DNA of 34,037 bases from Caldivirga sp. UBA161 (GTDB taxonomy: Archaea > Thermoproteota > Thermoprotei > Thermoproteales > Thermocladiaceae). Location: contig NZ_DAXS01000006.1 in assembly GCF_002506515.1 (NCBI RefSeq), positions 23,977 through 58,013 on the forward strand. The letters run 5' to 3'. The notes below the pieces were generated by a model, which was given only the letters and a program-made list of their open reading frames with translations, did not search any database and was not told where the DNA came from. Shown one piece after another: positions 15,521 through 23,554 of the stretch; the stretch's first letter is position 1; each line of letters starts with the position of its first letter. The translations under genes were made by a program, and so were the position numbers.

Positions 15521-16813
15521 ATGGTTAGGTTGGCTGTTAATGGTGGTGAGGCTGTGGCTAAGGATCTTGGGAGGCTTATTCCCAAGTGGCCTATTTTTGA
15601 TGAGGATGATGTTGAGGCTGTTGTTGAGGCTGTTAGGGGTGGGCGTTGGTGTAGGCTTTACCCCGGCTCCTATGCTGAGCGTTTTGAGGTTGAGTTCGCT
15701 AGGTATCATGATGCTAAGTATGGTATTGCCGTGGCCAATGGTACAGTATCCCTTGAATTAATATTGAAGACCCTTGGTATTGGCCTTAACCTCGGTGATG
15801 AGGTTATTGTACCAGCCTACACATTCATAGCCACAGCCTCAGCGGTAACTGAGGTTGGTGCAATACCAGTATTCGCGGACGTTGACCCAAGTACCGGTAA
15901 TATTGATCCTAAGGATGCTGAGGCTAAGATCACTGATAGGACTAGGGCCATTATAGCAGTACACTTCGGCGGTTACCCAGCTGACATGGATGCATTAACC
16001 AGTATTGCTAGGAGGCATGGATTATACTTAATTGAGGATGCGGCCCATGCCCATGGTTCAGAGTGGAGGGGGCGTAAGGTTGGTGCTATTGGTGATATGG
16101 GTTCATTCAGCTTCCAGGAGAGTAAATCATTAACAGCCGGTGAGGGTGGTATGGTTTTAACTAATAGTGATGAGTTGGCTGAGAGGGCTAGGCTAATACA
16201 CAATATTGGTAGGGTTATTGGGAAGCCAGGCTACATTCACTATATTTTAAGCTCAAATTATAGGCTTAGCGAGATTCAAGCAGCCCTACTACTCTCAAGG
16301 CTTAGGAAGCTACCCAATGAGGTTAGGGTTAAGCATGAGAATGGTAAGCTACTGGCAGACATGATTAGGAGGATTGGGGTTGTTGAACCAACTAGGAGTG
16401 ATGATAGGGTTACAGTGAGGGGGTACTACTACTTCGTAATGCTCTACAAGCCCGAGGAGCTTGATAACATACCTAAGGATGTATTCATTGAGGCGCTTAG
16501 GGCTGAGGGTGTTCCAGTGGGTGAATCCTACGGCCCACCACTATATAGGCAGCCAGCCTTCAGTAGGGGGAATTTAATTAAGGCAGTCCCAAGGCATATA
16601 CTTGAGAGGATGCCGAATTACGAGGAACTCAACCTACCGGGCGCTGAGGAATTCGCTAGGAGGGAGTTAGTACTACCACACCAAATCCTACTAGCACCAA
16701 GGGAGGCATTGGAACTTGTGGCCGCTGCAATAGAGAAGATTAAGGAGCATGCAGACGAATTAAAACCACTCGTAAGTAAATTTAAGGTAAGCGACATAAC
16801 ACACCGTAGGTGA
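15521..16813 (+). CDS. DegT/DnrJ/EryC1/StrS-family PLP aminotransferase
   Basis: 430-residue PLP-dependent sugar (or cyclitol) aminotransferase. NGTVSLELIL contacts the cofactor phosphate, VPAYTFIATASA matches the family strand, and IEDAAHAHGS (171-180) provides Asp173 for the pyridine nitrogen. SFQESKSLTAGEGG holds the Schiff-base Lys202, and NYRLSEIQAAL follows as in the family. These enzymes usually transfer an amino group to keto-sugars for glycan building, but some run in catabolism. The PIG-L gene begins 6 bp downstream, so the two form an operon probably handling the same amino sugar. The ATG at 15521 is 26 bp from a TATA-like box. The substrate is unknown. Confidence 0.9.
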   Translation: MVRLAVNGGEAVAKDLGRLIPKWPIFDEDDVEAVVEAVRGGRWCRLYPGSYAERFEVEFARYHDAKYGIAVANGTVSLELILKTLGIGLNLGDEVIVPAYTFIATASAVTEVGAIPVFADVDPSTGNIDPKDAEAKITDRTRAIIAVHFGGYPADMDALTSIARRHGLYLIEDAAHAHGSEWRGRKVGAIGDMGSFSFQESKSLTAGEGGMVLTNSDELAERARLIHNIGRVIGKPGYIHYILSSNYRLSEIQAALLLSRLRKLPNEVRVKHENGKLLADMIRRIGVVEPTRSDDRVTVRGYYYFVMLYKPEELDNIPKDVFIEALRAEGVPVGESYGPPLYRQPAFSRGNLIKAVPRHILERMPNYEELNLPGAEEFARRELVLPHQILLAPREALELVAAAIEKIKEHADELKPLVSKFKVSDITHRR

Positions 16814-16819
16814 AGCATC

Positions 16820-17596
16820 TTGCATGTTGAAGATAAGTTAATGGAGTACATTAAGGGTATTAGGGTTAATGAGAAATTAGTTAACCTCCTTAAATCAGCC
16901 AGTAATATTATTGCCTTCTCTCCTCATCCAGATGATGTAGAGGTTATCGCTGCCGGTTACTTAGCGATGATGGTCAGTAAGGGTGCATTGGTTAAGGTTA
17001 TTGTGGTTAGTGATGGTAGAATGGGTATAGGTTCCATGGAGTATGCGGTTGATGAAGTAATTACGATTAGGAGGCGTGAGGAGCTTGAAGCTATGAGAAT
17101 GCTTGGTGTTAATGATGTTGAATTCCTGAATTACATTGATTCCGAGATTCCTGAACCAAGGATCCTTAGGAGGGATTTCATTAGGATAACCAGGGGTTTT
17201 AAACCAGATGTAGTCGTAACAGTGGATCCAACTTTACCTTATGAGGCTCATCCAGACCACGTGAACACCGGCCTAGCTGTAATGCAAGCTGTTTTATTCC
17301 ACGGTATTCCAAGGATTTTAAGCGAGTATAAGGTTGAGTCCCAACCACCAGTACTGGCTCTCGGCGCCACTGCTAGGCCTAATGCCTTAATCTGCATTGA
17401 TGATTACGCTGATAGAAAAATGAATGCATTAAGGGCGCATAAATCACAATTCAATGAGGAGTTGCTTAAGGTAATTGAGCTAATTCACATGAAGCTAGGT
17501 AATGTAGTTGGATGTAAATACGCCGAGGCCTTTAAGGTTTTAACACCCGATGAATTACACATGAATCCACTGGCTGAATATTCGGATGATTCCTAG
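16820..17596 (+). CDS. PIG-L/LmbE-family N-acetylglucosamine deacetylase-like protein
   Basis: 258-residue zinc deacetylase of the PIG-L (LmbE/Dac) family, which removes acetyl groups from GlcNAc moieties. The signature is AFSPHPDDVE (32-41), with H36 and D39 as zinc and catalytic residues, and YEAHPDHVNTG (141-151) supplies H144/H147. The thermococcal diacetylchitobiose deacetylase belongs to this family, so release of free amino sugar is plausible. The first codon is TTG at 16820; GGTGA at 16809-16813, six bases upstream, is a fitting ribosome-binding site. An ATG alternative lies at 16841. The gene sits 6 bp after the DegT-type gene. Confidence 0.88.
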   Translation: MHVEDKLMEYIKGIRVNEKLVNLLKSASNIIAFSPHPDDVEVIAAGYLAMMVSKGALVKVIVVSDGRMGIGSMEYAVDEVITIRRREELEAMRMLGVNDVEFLNYIDSEIPEPRILRRDFIRITRGFKPDVVVTVDPTLPYEAHPDHVNTGLAVMQAVLFHGIPRILSEYKVESQPPVLALGATARPNALICIDDYADRKMNALRAHKSQFNEELLKVIELIHMKLGNVVGCKYAEAFKVLTPDELHMNPLAEYSDDS

Positions 17597-17633
17597 AACG
17601 TAATTTTTAAACACCTACCCTTCACTTACCCTC

Positions 17634-18425
17634 ATGGATCTTGGCTTAAGGGGGAAGGTTGCTATTGTTACCGCCTCCAGTAGGGGTATTGGTAAGGGTA
17701 TTGCTAGGGTTATGCTTCAGGAGGGGGCTAGGGTTATGTTATTTGCTAGGAGCGTGGATGAGCTTAAGAGTACTGCCCTTGAACTTAGTAAGGAGACTGG
17801 GGGTGATGTGGCTTATGTTCAAGGTGACTTAACCAATAGGGGTGATGTGATGAGGCTCATTGAGGAGACTAAGAAGGCAATGGGTCCTGTGGATGTTTTA
17901 ATTTACAACACTGGCCCACCTAAGCCTGGCTTGTTCAGTGAATTATCACTTGATGATTGGGATTACGCAGTTAAACTCCTCTTGCTTTCAGCTGTTTGGT
18001 TAACTAAGGGTGTTGTTGATGATATGGTTAAGAGGGGTTGGGGTAGGTTAATCTACGTTACATCATTAACCCTCAGGCAACCTATAAGTAACCTTGTGCT
18101 CTCAAATACAGTGAGATTATCCTTAGCAGGCCTAGTTAAGTCATTGGCCAATGAATATGGGCCCAAGGGGATTACTGCTAATGGCATTATGCAGGGCTAC
18201 GTGATGACTGATAGAGTTAGGAGGTTAGCTGAGGATGAGGCTAAGAGGAGTGGTGTACCTATTGAGGATGTTTTAAGGAATATGGCTAAGGATATACCAG
18301 TGGGTAGGTATGGTAATCCTGAGGAGATTGGTTACCTAGCAGCTTTCTTGGCCAGTGATAAGGCATCCTACATAAATGGCTCAATGATACTCATAGATGG
18401 AGGTTTTGTTAAGTGCGTCCCTTAA
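17634..18425 (+). CDS. Atypical short-chain dehydrogenase/reductase, FabG-like
   Basis: 263 residues with the SDR Rossmann fold: VAIVTASSRGIGKGIA (9-24, TASSRGIG in place of TGxxxGIG), GDLTNRGDV (64-72) and YNTGPP (91-96, in place of NNAG). Ser144 is present in YVTSLTLRQP. The expected YxxxK reads LSNTV at 156-160, so the catalytic Tyr and Lys are both replaced. A subgroup of FabG-like SDRs with LSNxVR at this place exists, so this is a family feature and not decay. The reaction and the cofactor are uncertain. The ATG at 17634 follows TATA-like ATTTTTAAAC, centred about 26 bp upstream. The end overlaps the convergent reductase gene by 17 bp. Confidence 0.85.
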   Translation: MDLGLRGKVAIVTASSRGIGKGIARVMLQEGARVMLFARSVDELKSTALELSKETGGDVAYVQGDLTNRGDVMRLIEETKKAMGPVDVLIYNTGPPKPGLFSELSLDDWDYAVKLLLLSAVWLTKGVVDDMVKRGWGRLIYVTSLTLRQPISNLVLSNTVRLSLAGLVKSLANEYGPKGITANGIMQGYVMTDRVRRLAEDEAKRSGVPIEDVLRNMAKDIPVGRYGNPEEIGYLAAFLASDKASYINGSMILIDGGFVKCVP

Positions 18426-19614
18426 CCTTAATTAAACTAAGCAGTATCCTGGCGCCAATCCTTAACATTGGGTTCATTGAGGCAAGCATGGCCTCCTTAA
18501 TAACCCATTTAACCGTTTCCTTAGGCATAATGGTAATTAGCTTAGCTAATGCATACTCATCCTCAAGAATTGGGTCAGCTAATGCCCTAAGCCTCTTAAC
18601 ACTGCTGAGGAATGAACCAAGCACCCTCCTCATCTCGGCGCTATAGCTTAGGTCCTCCTTAAGCACTCTAGCTAATATTAATCCACTAACCATTGCGGTG
18701 TTAATACCTGCCCCATTGGTTGATACAACAGTACCTGCGGCATCACCAAGCAGGTATGCTCCCTTATAATCAATTCTGGCTCCAAGTTCACTCACTGGGA
18801 TCGTTTTAAGGAGAACTGACCTTTGGATTGGTTTAAGATTCATCACCTTCAAGAACTCGTAATGTAGGTTAACTGGGTTAATGCCTCTAACCCAAACATC
18901 ATAACCCCTAACCCCCAATCCCACGTTACTTGAGCCATCACCCCTTGGGAAAATCCAGGCGTAACCTCCAGGTGCTAGAATTGGATCCATTACCACGATA
19001 GCCTCATCATAACCTCCACCCCACCCTATAGCTCTTTGACTAGTGGCCACTGCGGTATCCATTGGGTTAAAGGGTGGGTTACCGGTTAATTCCCCAACTA
19101 TTGATGAGTAGCCATCAGCACCAGCCAATAGGCTTGCCTCAACGTAGCGTTCACCATTATCATCCATTACCCTGCACTTGAAGCCACCTCCATGCCTAAT
19201 GCATCCTGTTACCGTTGATGAGAAGTTAACCCTAACACCCCTATTGATTGCATTATCAATAATGTTACTTATCATTAACCCCTTATTAACTATGTATGCT
19301 GGAAAGTTAACGCTACCTAAATCCACCATAATTCCCTTAACCCTAATTAATATTCTAAGTGCCTTAATGTGGTTAACAATAACGCTCCTTTTAATTGACT
19401 TATAGAGCGTATACTCGATCATGTTCATTAATTCACTGGGTAAGTAATCCACCAATAGCTCAGCCTTCGGCATCATTTCACCGCATATCACTGGACCATA
19501 GTTAACCTTCTTCTTATCAAGTAATGTAACGTCACTTAAGTTAGTTTCACTTGCTAGGAATGAACCAGCTGGTCCACCCCCCACTATTAGGAGTTCAGTG
19601 CTAATTGGAATCAC
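18409..19614 (-). CDS. Geranylgeranyl reductase family FAD oxidoreductase (archaeal lipid saturation)
   Basis: 401-residue flavoprotein of the geranylgeranyl reductase group, which saturates the isoprenoid chains of archaeal ether lipids. The N-terminal FAD motif is LIVGGGPAGSFLA (9-21), with VICGEMMPK following. GGYAWIFPRGDGSSNVGLG is the family's PxxYxWxFP segment. LLGDAAGTVVSTNGAGI is the second FAD-binding motif (GDAAG). It acts at the membrane with a reduced carrier as donor. The start is a GTG inside the last codons of the AGOG gene (14-bp overlap), with the G-rich AGAAGGG just before it as a possible ribosome-binding site, so it is translated from the operon mRNA. The 3' end overlaps the SDR gene on the other strand. 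Confidence 0.88.
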   Translation of the reverse strand: MIPISTELLIVGGGPAGSFLASETNLSDVTLLDKKKVNYGPVICGEMMPKAELLVDYLPSELMNMIEYTLYKSIKRSVIVNHIKALRILIRVKGIMVDLGSVNFPAYIVNKGLMISNIIDNAINRGVRVNFSSTVTGCIRHGGGFKCRVMDDNGERYVEASLLAGADGYSSIVGELTGNPPFNPMDTAVATSQRAIGWGGGYDEAIVVMDPILAPGGYAWIFPRGDGSSNVGLGVRGYDVWVRGINPVNLHYEFLKVMNLKPIQRSVLLKTIPVSELGARIDYKGAYLLGDAAGTVVSTNGAGINTAMVSGLILARVLKEDLSYSAEMRRVLGSFLSSVKRLRALADPILEDEYALAKLITIMPKETVKWVIKEAMLASMNPMLRIGARILLSLIKVKGRT

Positions 19615-20443
19615 CCCTTCTCAAGCATCCTCCACTTAACTCAATCATTAATTCTTTAAACACTGTGATCTTACTTTGCGGTATTAATGAATCATCCATT
19701 AATTTACGTAATGCTGCATCAACATTAAAGTTACTGTATATTAATGCACCGCCAATAACCCATAACACTGCATCAAGGTTAACTTGGGGTATTCCAGAAA
19801 GCCTAGCAACTCTCCCCCAAGCCTCCTGTACTAGGCTTTGCTTAGCCATAAGTACCTTAGCATCAGCCTTAATTAAGCCACTGCAATTCGTTAGGGTTGC
19901 TATCCTATAATCCACCGGTATAGGTAAGTCCTCAGGGGGCCTCACATTAACTCCACATGCCCTGTATGCGTAGTAAAGCATCTTAACGGCAAAGACTATA
20001 GTCTTACTGTTAATGGGTGAATGCAATCCATCGGCTAAGAGCCTCCATGCATCATTTAAGTTAACTAAGTTCATTAACCTCCCATGGAGATTAGCCTTAC
20101 AGAACTTATCAATCCTATTAATCTTAGCCTCCCTACCTCTTGCTAGGTAAGGGCTCTTCATTACGTATACCTTAAAACCTCCACATACATCATTGGGTTT
20201 ATTACGGCTGAAGTATTCACTAAAGTATTCCCAATGCCTCTCCCCCCTACCAGTTAACATATAGCTCACTATAGAGTTCATTGCAACTAATACGGCCACA
20301 AGTCCTGGATCATTCAATGCAGTGCATAGTTTCTTAACAACAATGAATTGCGGATCCCCCTCCTCGAAGGCTAATACATCACTTAGGCTTAACCCCCTCA
20401 ATACATTACTTAGCTTAATTACCTTCCCCTCACTTACCTCCAC
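19601..20443 (-). CDS. AGOG-type 8-oxoguanine DNA N-glycosylase/lyase
   Basis: 280-residue base-excision repair enzyme of the archaeal AGOG family (HhH-GPD related), first known from Pyrobaculum aerophilum. It would remove 8-oxoguanine and nick the strand. Family landmarks: FIVVKKLCTALNDPGLVAVL, YMLTGRGERHWEYFSEYF, NSKTIVFAVKMLYYAYR with the candidate catalytic Lys147, and PIPVDYRIATLTNCSGL with Asp178. The Lys-Asp spacing is close to that of the characterised enzyme. The start is GTG, 14 bp inside the end of the preceding membrane-protein gene. The reading frame then overlaps the lipid reductase gene by 14 bp, so it is the third member of a translationally coupled operon. Confidence 0.85.
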   Translation of the reverse strand: MEVSEGKVIKLSNVLRGLSLSDVLAFEEGDPQFIVVKKLCTALNDPGLVAVLVAMNSIVSYMLTGRGERHWEYFSEYFSRNKPNDVCGGFKVYVMKSPYLARGREAKINRIDKFCKANLHGRLMNLVNLNDAWRLLADGLHSPINSKTIVFAVKMLYYAYRACGVNVRPPEDLPIPVDYRIATLTNCSGLIKADAKVLMAKQSLVQEAWGRVARLSGIPQVNLDAVLWVIGGALIYSNFNVDAALRKLMDDSLIPQSKITVFKELMIELSGGCLRRGDSN

Positions 20444-20927
20444 GCCTAATCTTGATTAGGTTGTTTTTAAAAGCCCTCCAGAGTGCGTAAATTAGGGCTA
20501 ATTGCCCAACATCAATGAAGAGTAGTGGTTTACCTATTGTATAGAGGATGTAGGTTAGGGGGAGCATAATAATCCTGGCGCCAATTGAATATAAGTAAAT
20601 GTACTCTGATGCAGCGAATATCACTGCAAGTAGTATTGATAATGTATCCGCGGTCTTAAGGGGCTTGATGGCGTATATTATGATTACTGCTATCCAAAGG
20701 AGGAACATTATTGCTGAGAATCTCCAGGCGTAGATATAGAGTGGAGTGTAGGTTATCCAGTATATTGAATTATCCTTGTAGGCTACATATATTAGGTTAC
20801 CGTTTGGGGCTATTAACCTAGGCTCCACTGAGAATAATAATTCAACTGGGGTTGCTGTTGATACAGCTATCGTCATTATAACTAGGATTAATGCTATTAT
20901 TAATGAGTACCTTAACTCCCCCCTCAT
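20430..20927 (-). CDS. Small multi-pass membrane protein, unknown function
   Basis: I do not recognise this protein. From the ATG at 20927 it has 165 residues with about five hydrophobic segments, beginning SLIIALILVIMTIAVST and including FSAIMFLLWIAVIIIYAI and LSILLAVIFAASEYIYLY. It ends in a basic tail (KNNLIKIRRGGK). The open frame reaches 20999, but the upstream 24 codons run through the site-2 protease gene. The ATG at 20927 overlaps the protease stop as ATGA, the usual coupled-start arrangement, so I chose it. It lies between the intramembrane protease and the AGOG gene. It could be a partner or substrate of the protease, but nothing in the sequence proves this. Confidence 0.75.
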   Translation of the reverse strand: MRGELRYSLIIALILVIMTIAVSTATPVELLFSVEPRLIAPNGNLIYVAYKDNSIYWITYTPLYIYAWRFSAIMFLLWIAVIIIYAIKPLKTADTLSILLAVIFAASEYIYLYSIGARIIMLPLTYILYTIGKPLLFIDVGQLALIYALWRAFKNNLIKIRRGGK

Positions 20928-22180
20928 GGTGGGGTCACCGCAATCCGCCAGAGGCCTGAGGATAGGCTTATTACTAGAGTGAATATGAAGAGTACCCATA
21001 AGGCAGCGCTAATAACGTATATGACCCTACTAGCCCAATCCTCCTTGAATCCAGGTATGCTTAGGAGTATGTAGTATAGGAATTGGCCACCGTCAAGAGG
21101 CCATGCAGGCATTGTATTGAGTAGTATTATAACCACGTTTATTGTCCATAACCAGTAGATGAATTGGTAAAATAACCTATCATCAATGGTAATACCAATG
21201 AAGGGTAAGCTTGGATCACTTGGGTTACTGGAGGTAACTATTGTGTAGGTGTGTATTATGCCTGAGTGAAGTATTGTTAAGGTAACTTGGCTACCTGGTT
21301 TAATTCCCTCAAGTACGTAAAGTAGGGTCATCGATGATATTATTGGCTTCCCATTTACAGCGAGGAGTATGCTATTGGCCGGTATGTTAGCGTAGAAGGC
21401 CGGTGAATCCTTAACAACACTTGTTATGAGGATTCCTGATAAGTATGGTTGAAGCGCAGGTATTAGGGCTAGGTACATTAGGCCAATGGCCACTATTGAC
21501 AGAATCATGTTGGCGAAAACCCCTGCAGATAACATAGCTAACACACCCCTTAATCCAGCCTTCTTCCTAAGGTCAACTTCATCAACCTCAACGAAGCCTC
21601 CGTAAAGAATGAAGAGTGATAGAAATACACCACCAGACTTTATCCTACCACCATACCTAAGTGCAACTATGCCGTGGGAAACCTCATGGGCAAGTATACT
21701 TATGCCTATTGCAATTAACACTATTATGAAAACGTTAACACTAATCGTAACACCAGGTATTAGTGGTGTAGCTGGTGTGAACCTACTCTCCACTAATTGA
21801 GTTGCCGCCTGCTGACTTGATACAGTGTGTAGGCTCGTTAGGACGCTTACAGTTGCGGCCATATTAATGCCCAGTATCCTAATGAATGATGGTACGAAAC
21901 CCACTAATTCACCTATAACTTGAATAGGCATGGGTAATAGGACTGGTACTGCGTAAACCATGGCTAATACAAAGAAGGCAACAACAATCACAAATATTAT
22001 TATTGTGGGAATACCCTCTATTAAATCAGCCAAGGGCCTAAGGGCCTTCTCAACACCACTACTCCTAACTATTAACGCAATGTAGTAGTAAACCTTACCC
22101 TTATCCCCTAATAGAAGCTTAACTAATCCAATGAAGACGAACCAAGCAACCACAAACCATACCAATGGCGATATGTTCAT
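20924..22180 (-). CDS. Site-2-type intramembrane metalloprotease (M50) with PDZ-like domain
   Basis: Zinc protease of the S2P/M50 family that cuts membrane-spanning substrates. About 420 residues: two N-terminal helices, then ILAHEVSHGIVALRYGG with the HExxH zinc motif (H167, E168, H171 counted from the TTG at 22186). A PDZ-like domain follows (about 250-335, with ILLAVNGKPI), then NTMPAWPLDGGQ with the third zinc ligand Asp365. Further helices close the protein. TTG (22186), GTG (22183) and ATG (22180) are all possible starts. TATA-like TAATATATTT (22203-22212) is 27 bp from the ATG, which I therefore chose. It is the first gene of a coupled four-gene operon. Confidence 0.9.
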   Translation of the reverse strand: MNISPLVWFVVAWFVFIGLVKLLLGDKGKVYYYIALIVRSSGVEKALRPLADLIEGIPTIIIFVIVVAFFVLAMVYAVPVLLPMPIQVIGELVGFVPSFIRILGINMAATVSVLTSLHTVSSQQAATQLVESRFTPATPLIPGVTISVNVFIIVLIAIGISILAHEVSHGIVALRYGGRIKSGGVFLSLFILYGGFVEVDEVDLRKKAGLRGVLAMLSAGVFANMILSIVAIGLMYLALIPALQPYLSGILITSVVKDSPAFYANIPANSILLAVNGKPIISSMTLLYVLEGIKPGSQVTLTILHSGIIHTYTIVTSSNPSDPSLPFIGITIDDRLFYQFIYWLWTINVVIILLNTMPAWPLDGGQFLYYILLSIPGFKEDWASRVIYVISAALWVLFIFTLVISLSSGLWRIAVTPP

Positions 22181-22201
22181 CACCAATCCCTTATCCTTAG
22201 C

Positions 22202-22437
22202 TTAATATATTTTATTCCCAAGTAAATCATAATTCCTCTCCACTGGTGCATGCATTATTTCAACTAGTTGTACTGATGCGCCTCCCTCATCCTTATTTCC
22301 CTTACTTCATCAGGCCCCACCTTCATTAGGTGTTTAGAATTGGCCCATACTTCACATGCGCTTATAATGTCTCGTGCCTTGCCTACAATTGAAAGCCACC
22401 ATAAATATGAGAAGCACTTAATAAAACACCTTAGCTG
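22202..22437 (-). other. Intergenic stretch with open, protein-like frames but no start (possible gene remnant)
   Basis: This gap of about 310 bases before the hydroxyacid dehydrogenase holds no intact gene. On the minus strand, a 58-codon open frame (22437 down to a TAG at 22264-22266) encodes a charged segment containing GKARDIISACEVWANSK and GPDEVREIRM, with no start before an internal ATG. A second frame, ending at a TAA at 22202-22204, continues with VQLVEIMHAPVERNYDLL. A single frameshift would join them. The composition looks coding, but I cannot assign a family. It could be a decayed gene or chance. Confidence 0.25.
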
Positions 22438-22443
22438 CTATTA

Positions 22444-22471
22444 ATGCTTAATCACGGTTTAAGCATAAAAA
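22444..22471 (+). promoter_or_regulatory. Promoter of the hydroxyacid dehydrogenase gene with overlapping operator-like palindrome
   Basis: ATGCTTAA (22444-22451) and TTAAGCAT (22459-22466) form a perfect 8-bp inverted repeat with a 7-bp spacer. Its right arm runs into the TATA-like box CATAAAAA (22464-22471), which is centred about 26 bp before the ATG at 22493. A protein bound here would block TBP/TFB, so repression is likely if the site is used. Confidence 0.55.
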
Positions 22472-22492
22472 GTGAGGCTTAACAACCCCCTT

Positions 22493-23485
22493 ATGGGTTA
22501 CTGCGTATATTTAACTAGGTCAACCTTCCCTAAATTACTCTATGATACCTTAAGGGATGCGGGCCTTACCCTTGAGGTTTGGGATAATAGGGGTCATGGA
22601 ATGTGGGATAAGGCTGCGGCGCCACCGAGAGATGTATTGAAGGATGCTGCTTCAAGGTGTGATGCATTAGTTGTAACCATTGGCGATAGGGTTGATGATT
22701 ACGTGATAAGTAATGCTAAGGTTAAGGTGATAGCCACGTATAGCGTTGGTTACGATCACATAGACCTTGAGGCAGCCACAAGGAGAGGTATCCCTGTCGG
22801 CTATACGCCTGAGATATTAGTTGAGGCTGTGGCTGACTTAGCGGTGGGCTTAATGATAACCCTAGCCCGCAGGATAATAGAGGGTGATAGGCTTGTTAGG
22901 AGTGGTGAGGCGTATAAGGTATGGGGTGAATTCCTTGGCACTGAGGTTTGGGGGAAGACCATTGGTATACTGGGCCTTGGTAACATAGGTGCTGCGGTGG
23001 CTAGGAGGGCTAAGGCATTTAACATGAATATATTATATTGGTCAAGGACTAGGAAGCCTTGGGTTGAGGTTGCCTTGGGTTTAAGGTACGTTAACCTTGA
23101 TGAATTATTTAGGCAAAGCGACTACCTAATCATAACCGTGGCCTTAAGTAAGGAAACCCACCACTTGATTAATGAAGATAAGTTACGGATAATGAAGAGG
23201 GGGGCCTATTTAATTAACATAGCTAGGGGAGCCATTGTTGATACTAATGCCTTAATCAAGGCCCTTAAGGAGGGTTGGTTAGCTGGCGCTGCGTTGGATG
23301 TCTATGAGGAGGAGCCATTACCTGTTACACATGAATTAGTGAAGATGAGTAATGTGGTTCTCACACCACACATTGCATCAGCCACTGTTGAAACCAGGAA
23401 TAAGATGGCTGAGGTAACAGCTCAAAATGTAATAAACGTACTGCTTAAGGGTAGTAAACCAGTTTACCAGGCTAACCCCATTTAA
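22493..23485 (+). CDS. D-isomer-specific 2-hydroxyacid dehydrogenase (glyoxylate/hydroxypyruvate reductase-like)
   Basis: About 330 residues of the D-2-hydroxyacid dehydrogenase family, reducing a 2-keto acid such as glyoxylate with NAD(P)H. Counted from the upstream GTG at 22472, the Rossmann motif is GLGNIGAAV (168-176). The catalytic residues are R252 in NIARGAIVD, E281 in VYEEEPL and H300 in LTPHIASAT. The SVGYDHIDLEA segment is the usual substrate-binding loop. The frame opens at GTG 22472, but that codon lies one base after the TATA-like box, so the ATG at 22493 (MGYCVYLTR) is the probable start. It has its own promoter with a palindrome. Glyoxylate reductases of thermophilic archaea are the closest match by motif. 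Confidence 0.88.
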   Translation: MGYCVYLTRSTFPKLLYDTLRDAGLTLEVWDNRGHGMWDKAAAPPRDVLKDAASRCDALVVTIGDRVDDYVISNAKVKVIATYSVGYDHIDLEAATRRGIPVGYTPEILVEAVADLAVGLMITLARRIIEGDRLVRSGEAYKVWGEFLGTEVWGKTIGILGLGNIGAAVARRAKAFNMNILYWSRTRKPWVEVALGLRYVNLDELFRQSDYLIITVALSKETHHLINEDKLRIMKRGAYLINIARGAIVDTNALIKALKEGWLAGAALDVYEEEPLPVTHELVKMSNVVLTPHIASATVETRNKMAEVTAQNVINVLLKGSKPVYQANPI

Positions 23486-23554
23486 TGTTTGCTCATTAAA
23501 CGCTAATTAAAGTACATGTGGAAAACTTAAAAGTAAGCAACATAACCCTGAATC

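Noticed and set aside
20928..20999. Upstream extension of the small membrane protein
   Set aside because: The extra 24 codons lie within the site-2 protease gene and are hydrophilic. The ATGA overlap at 20927 is a better coupled start.
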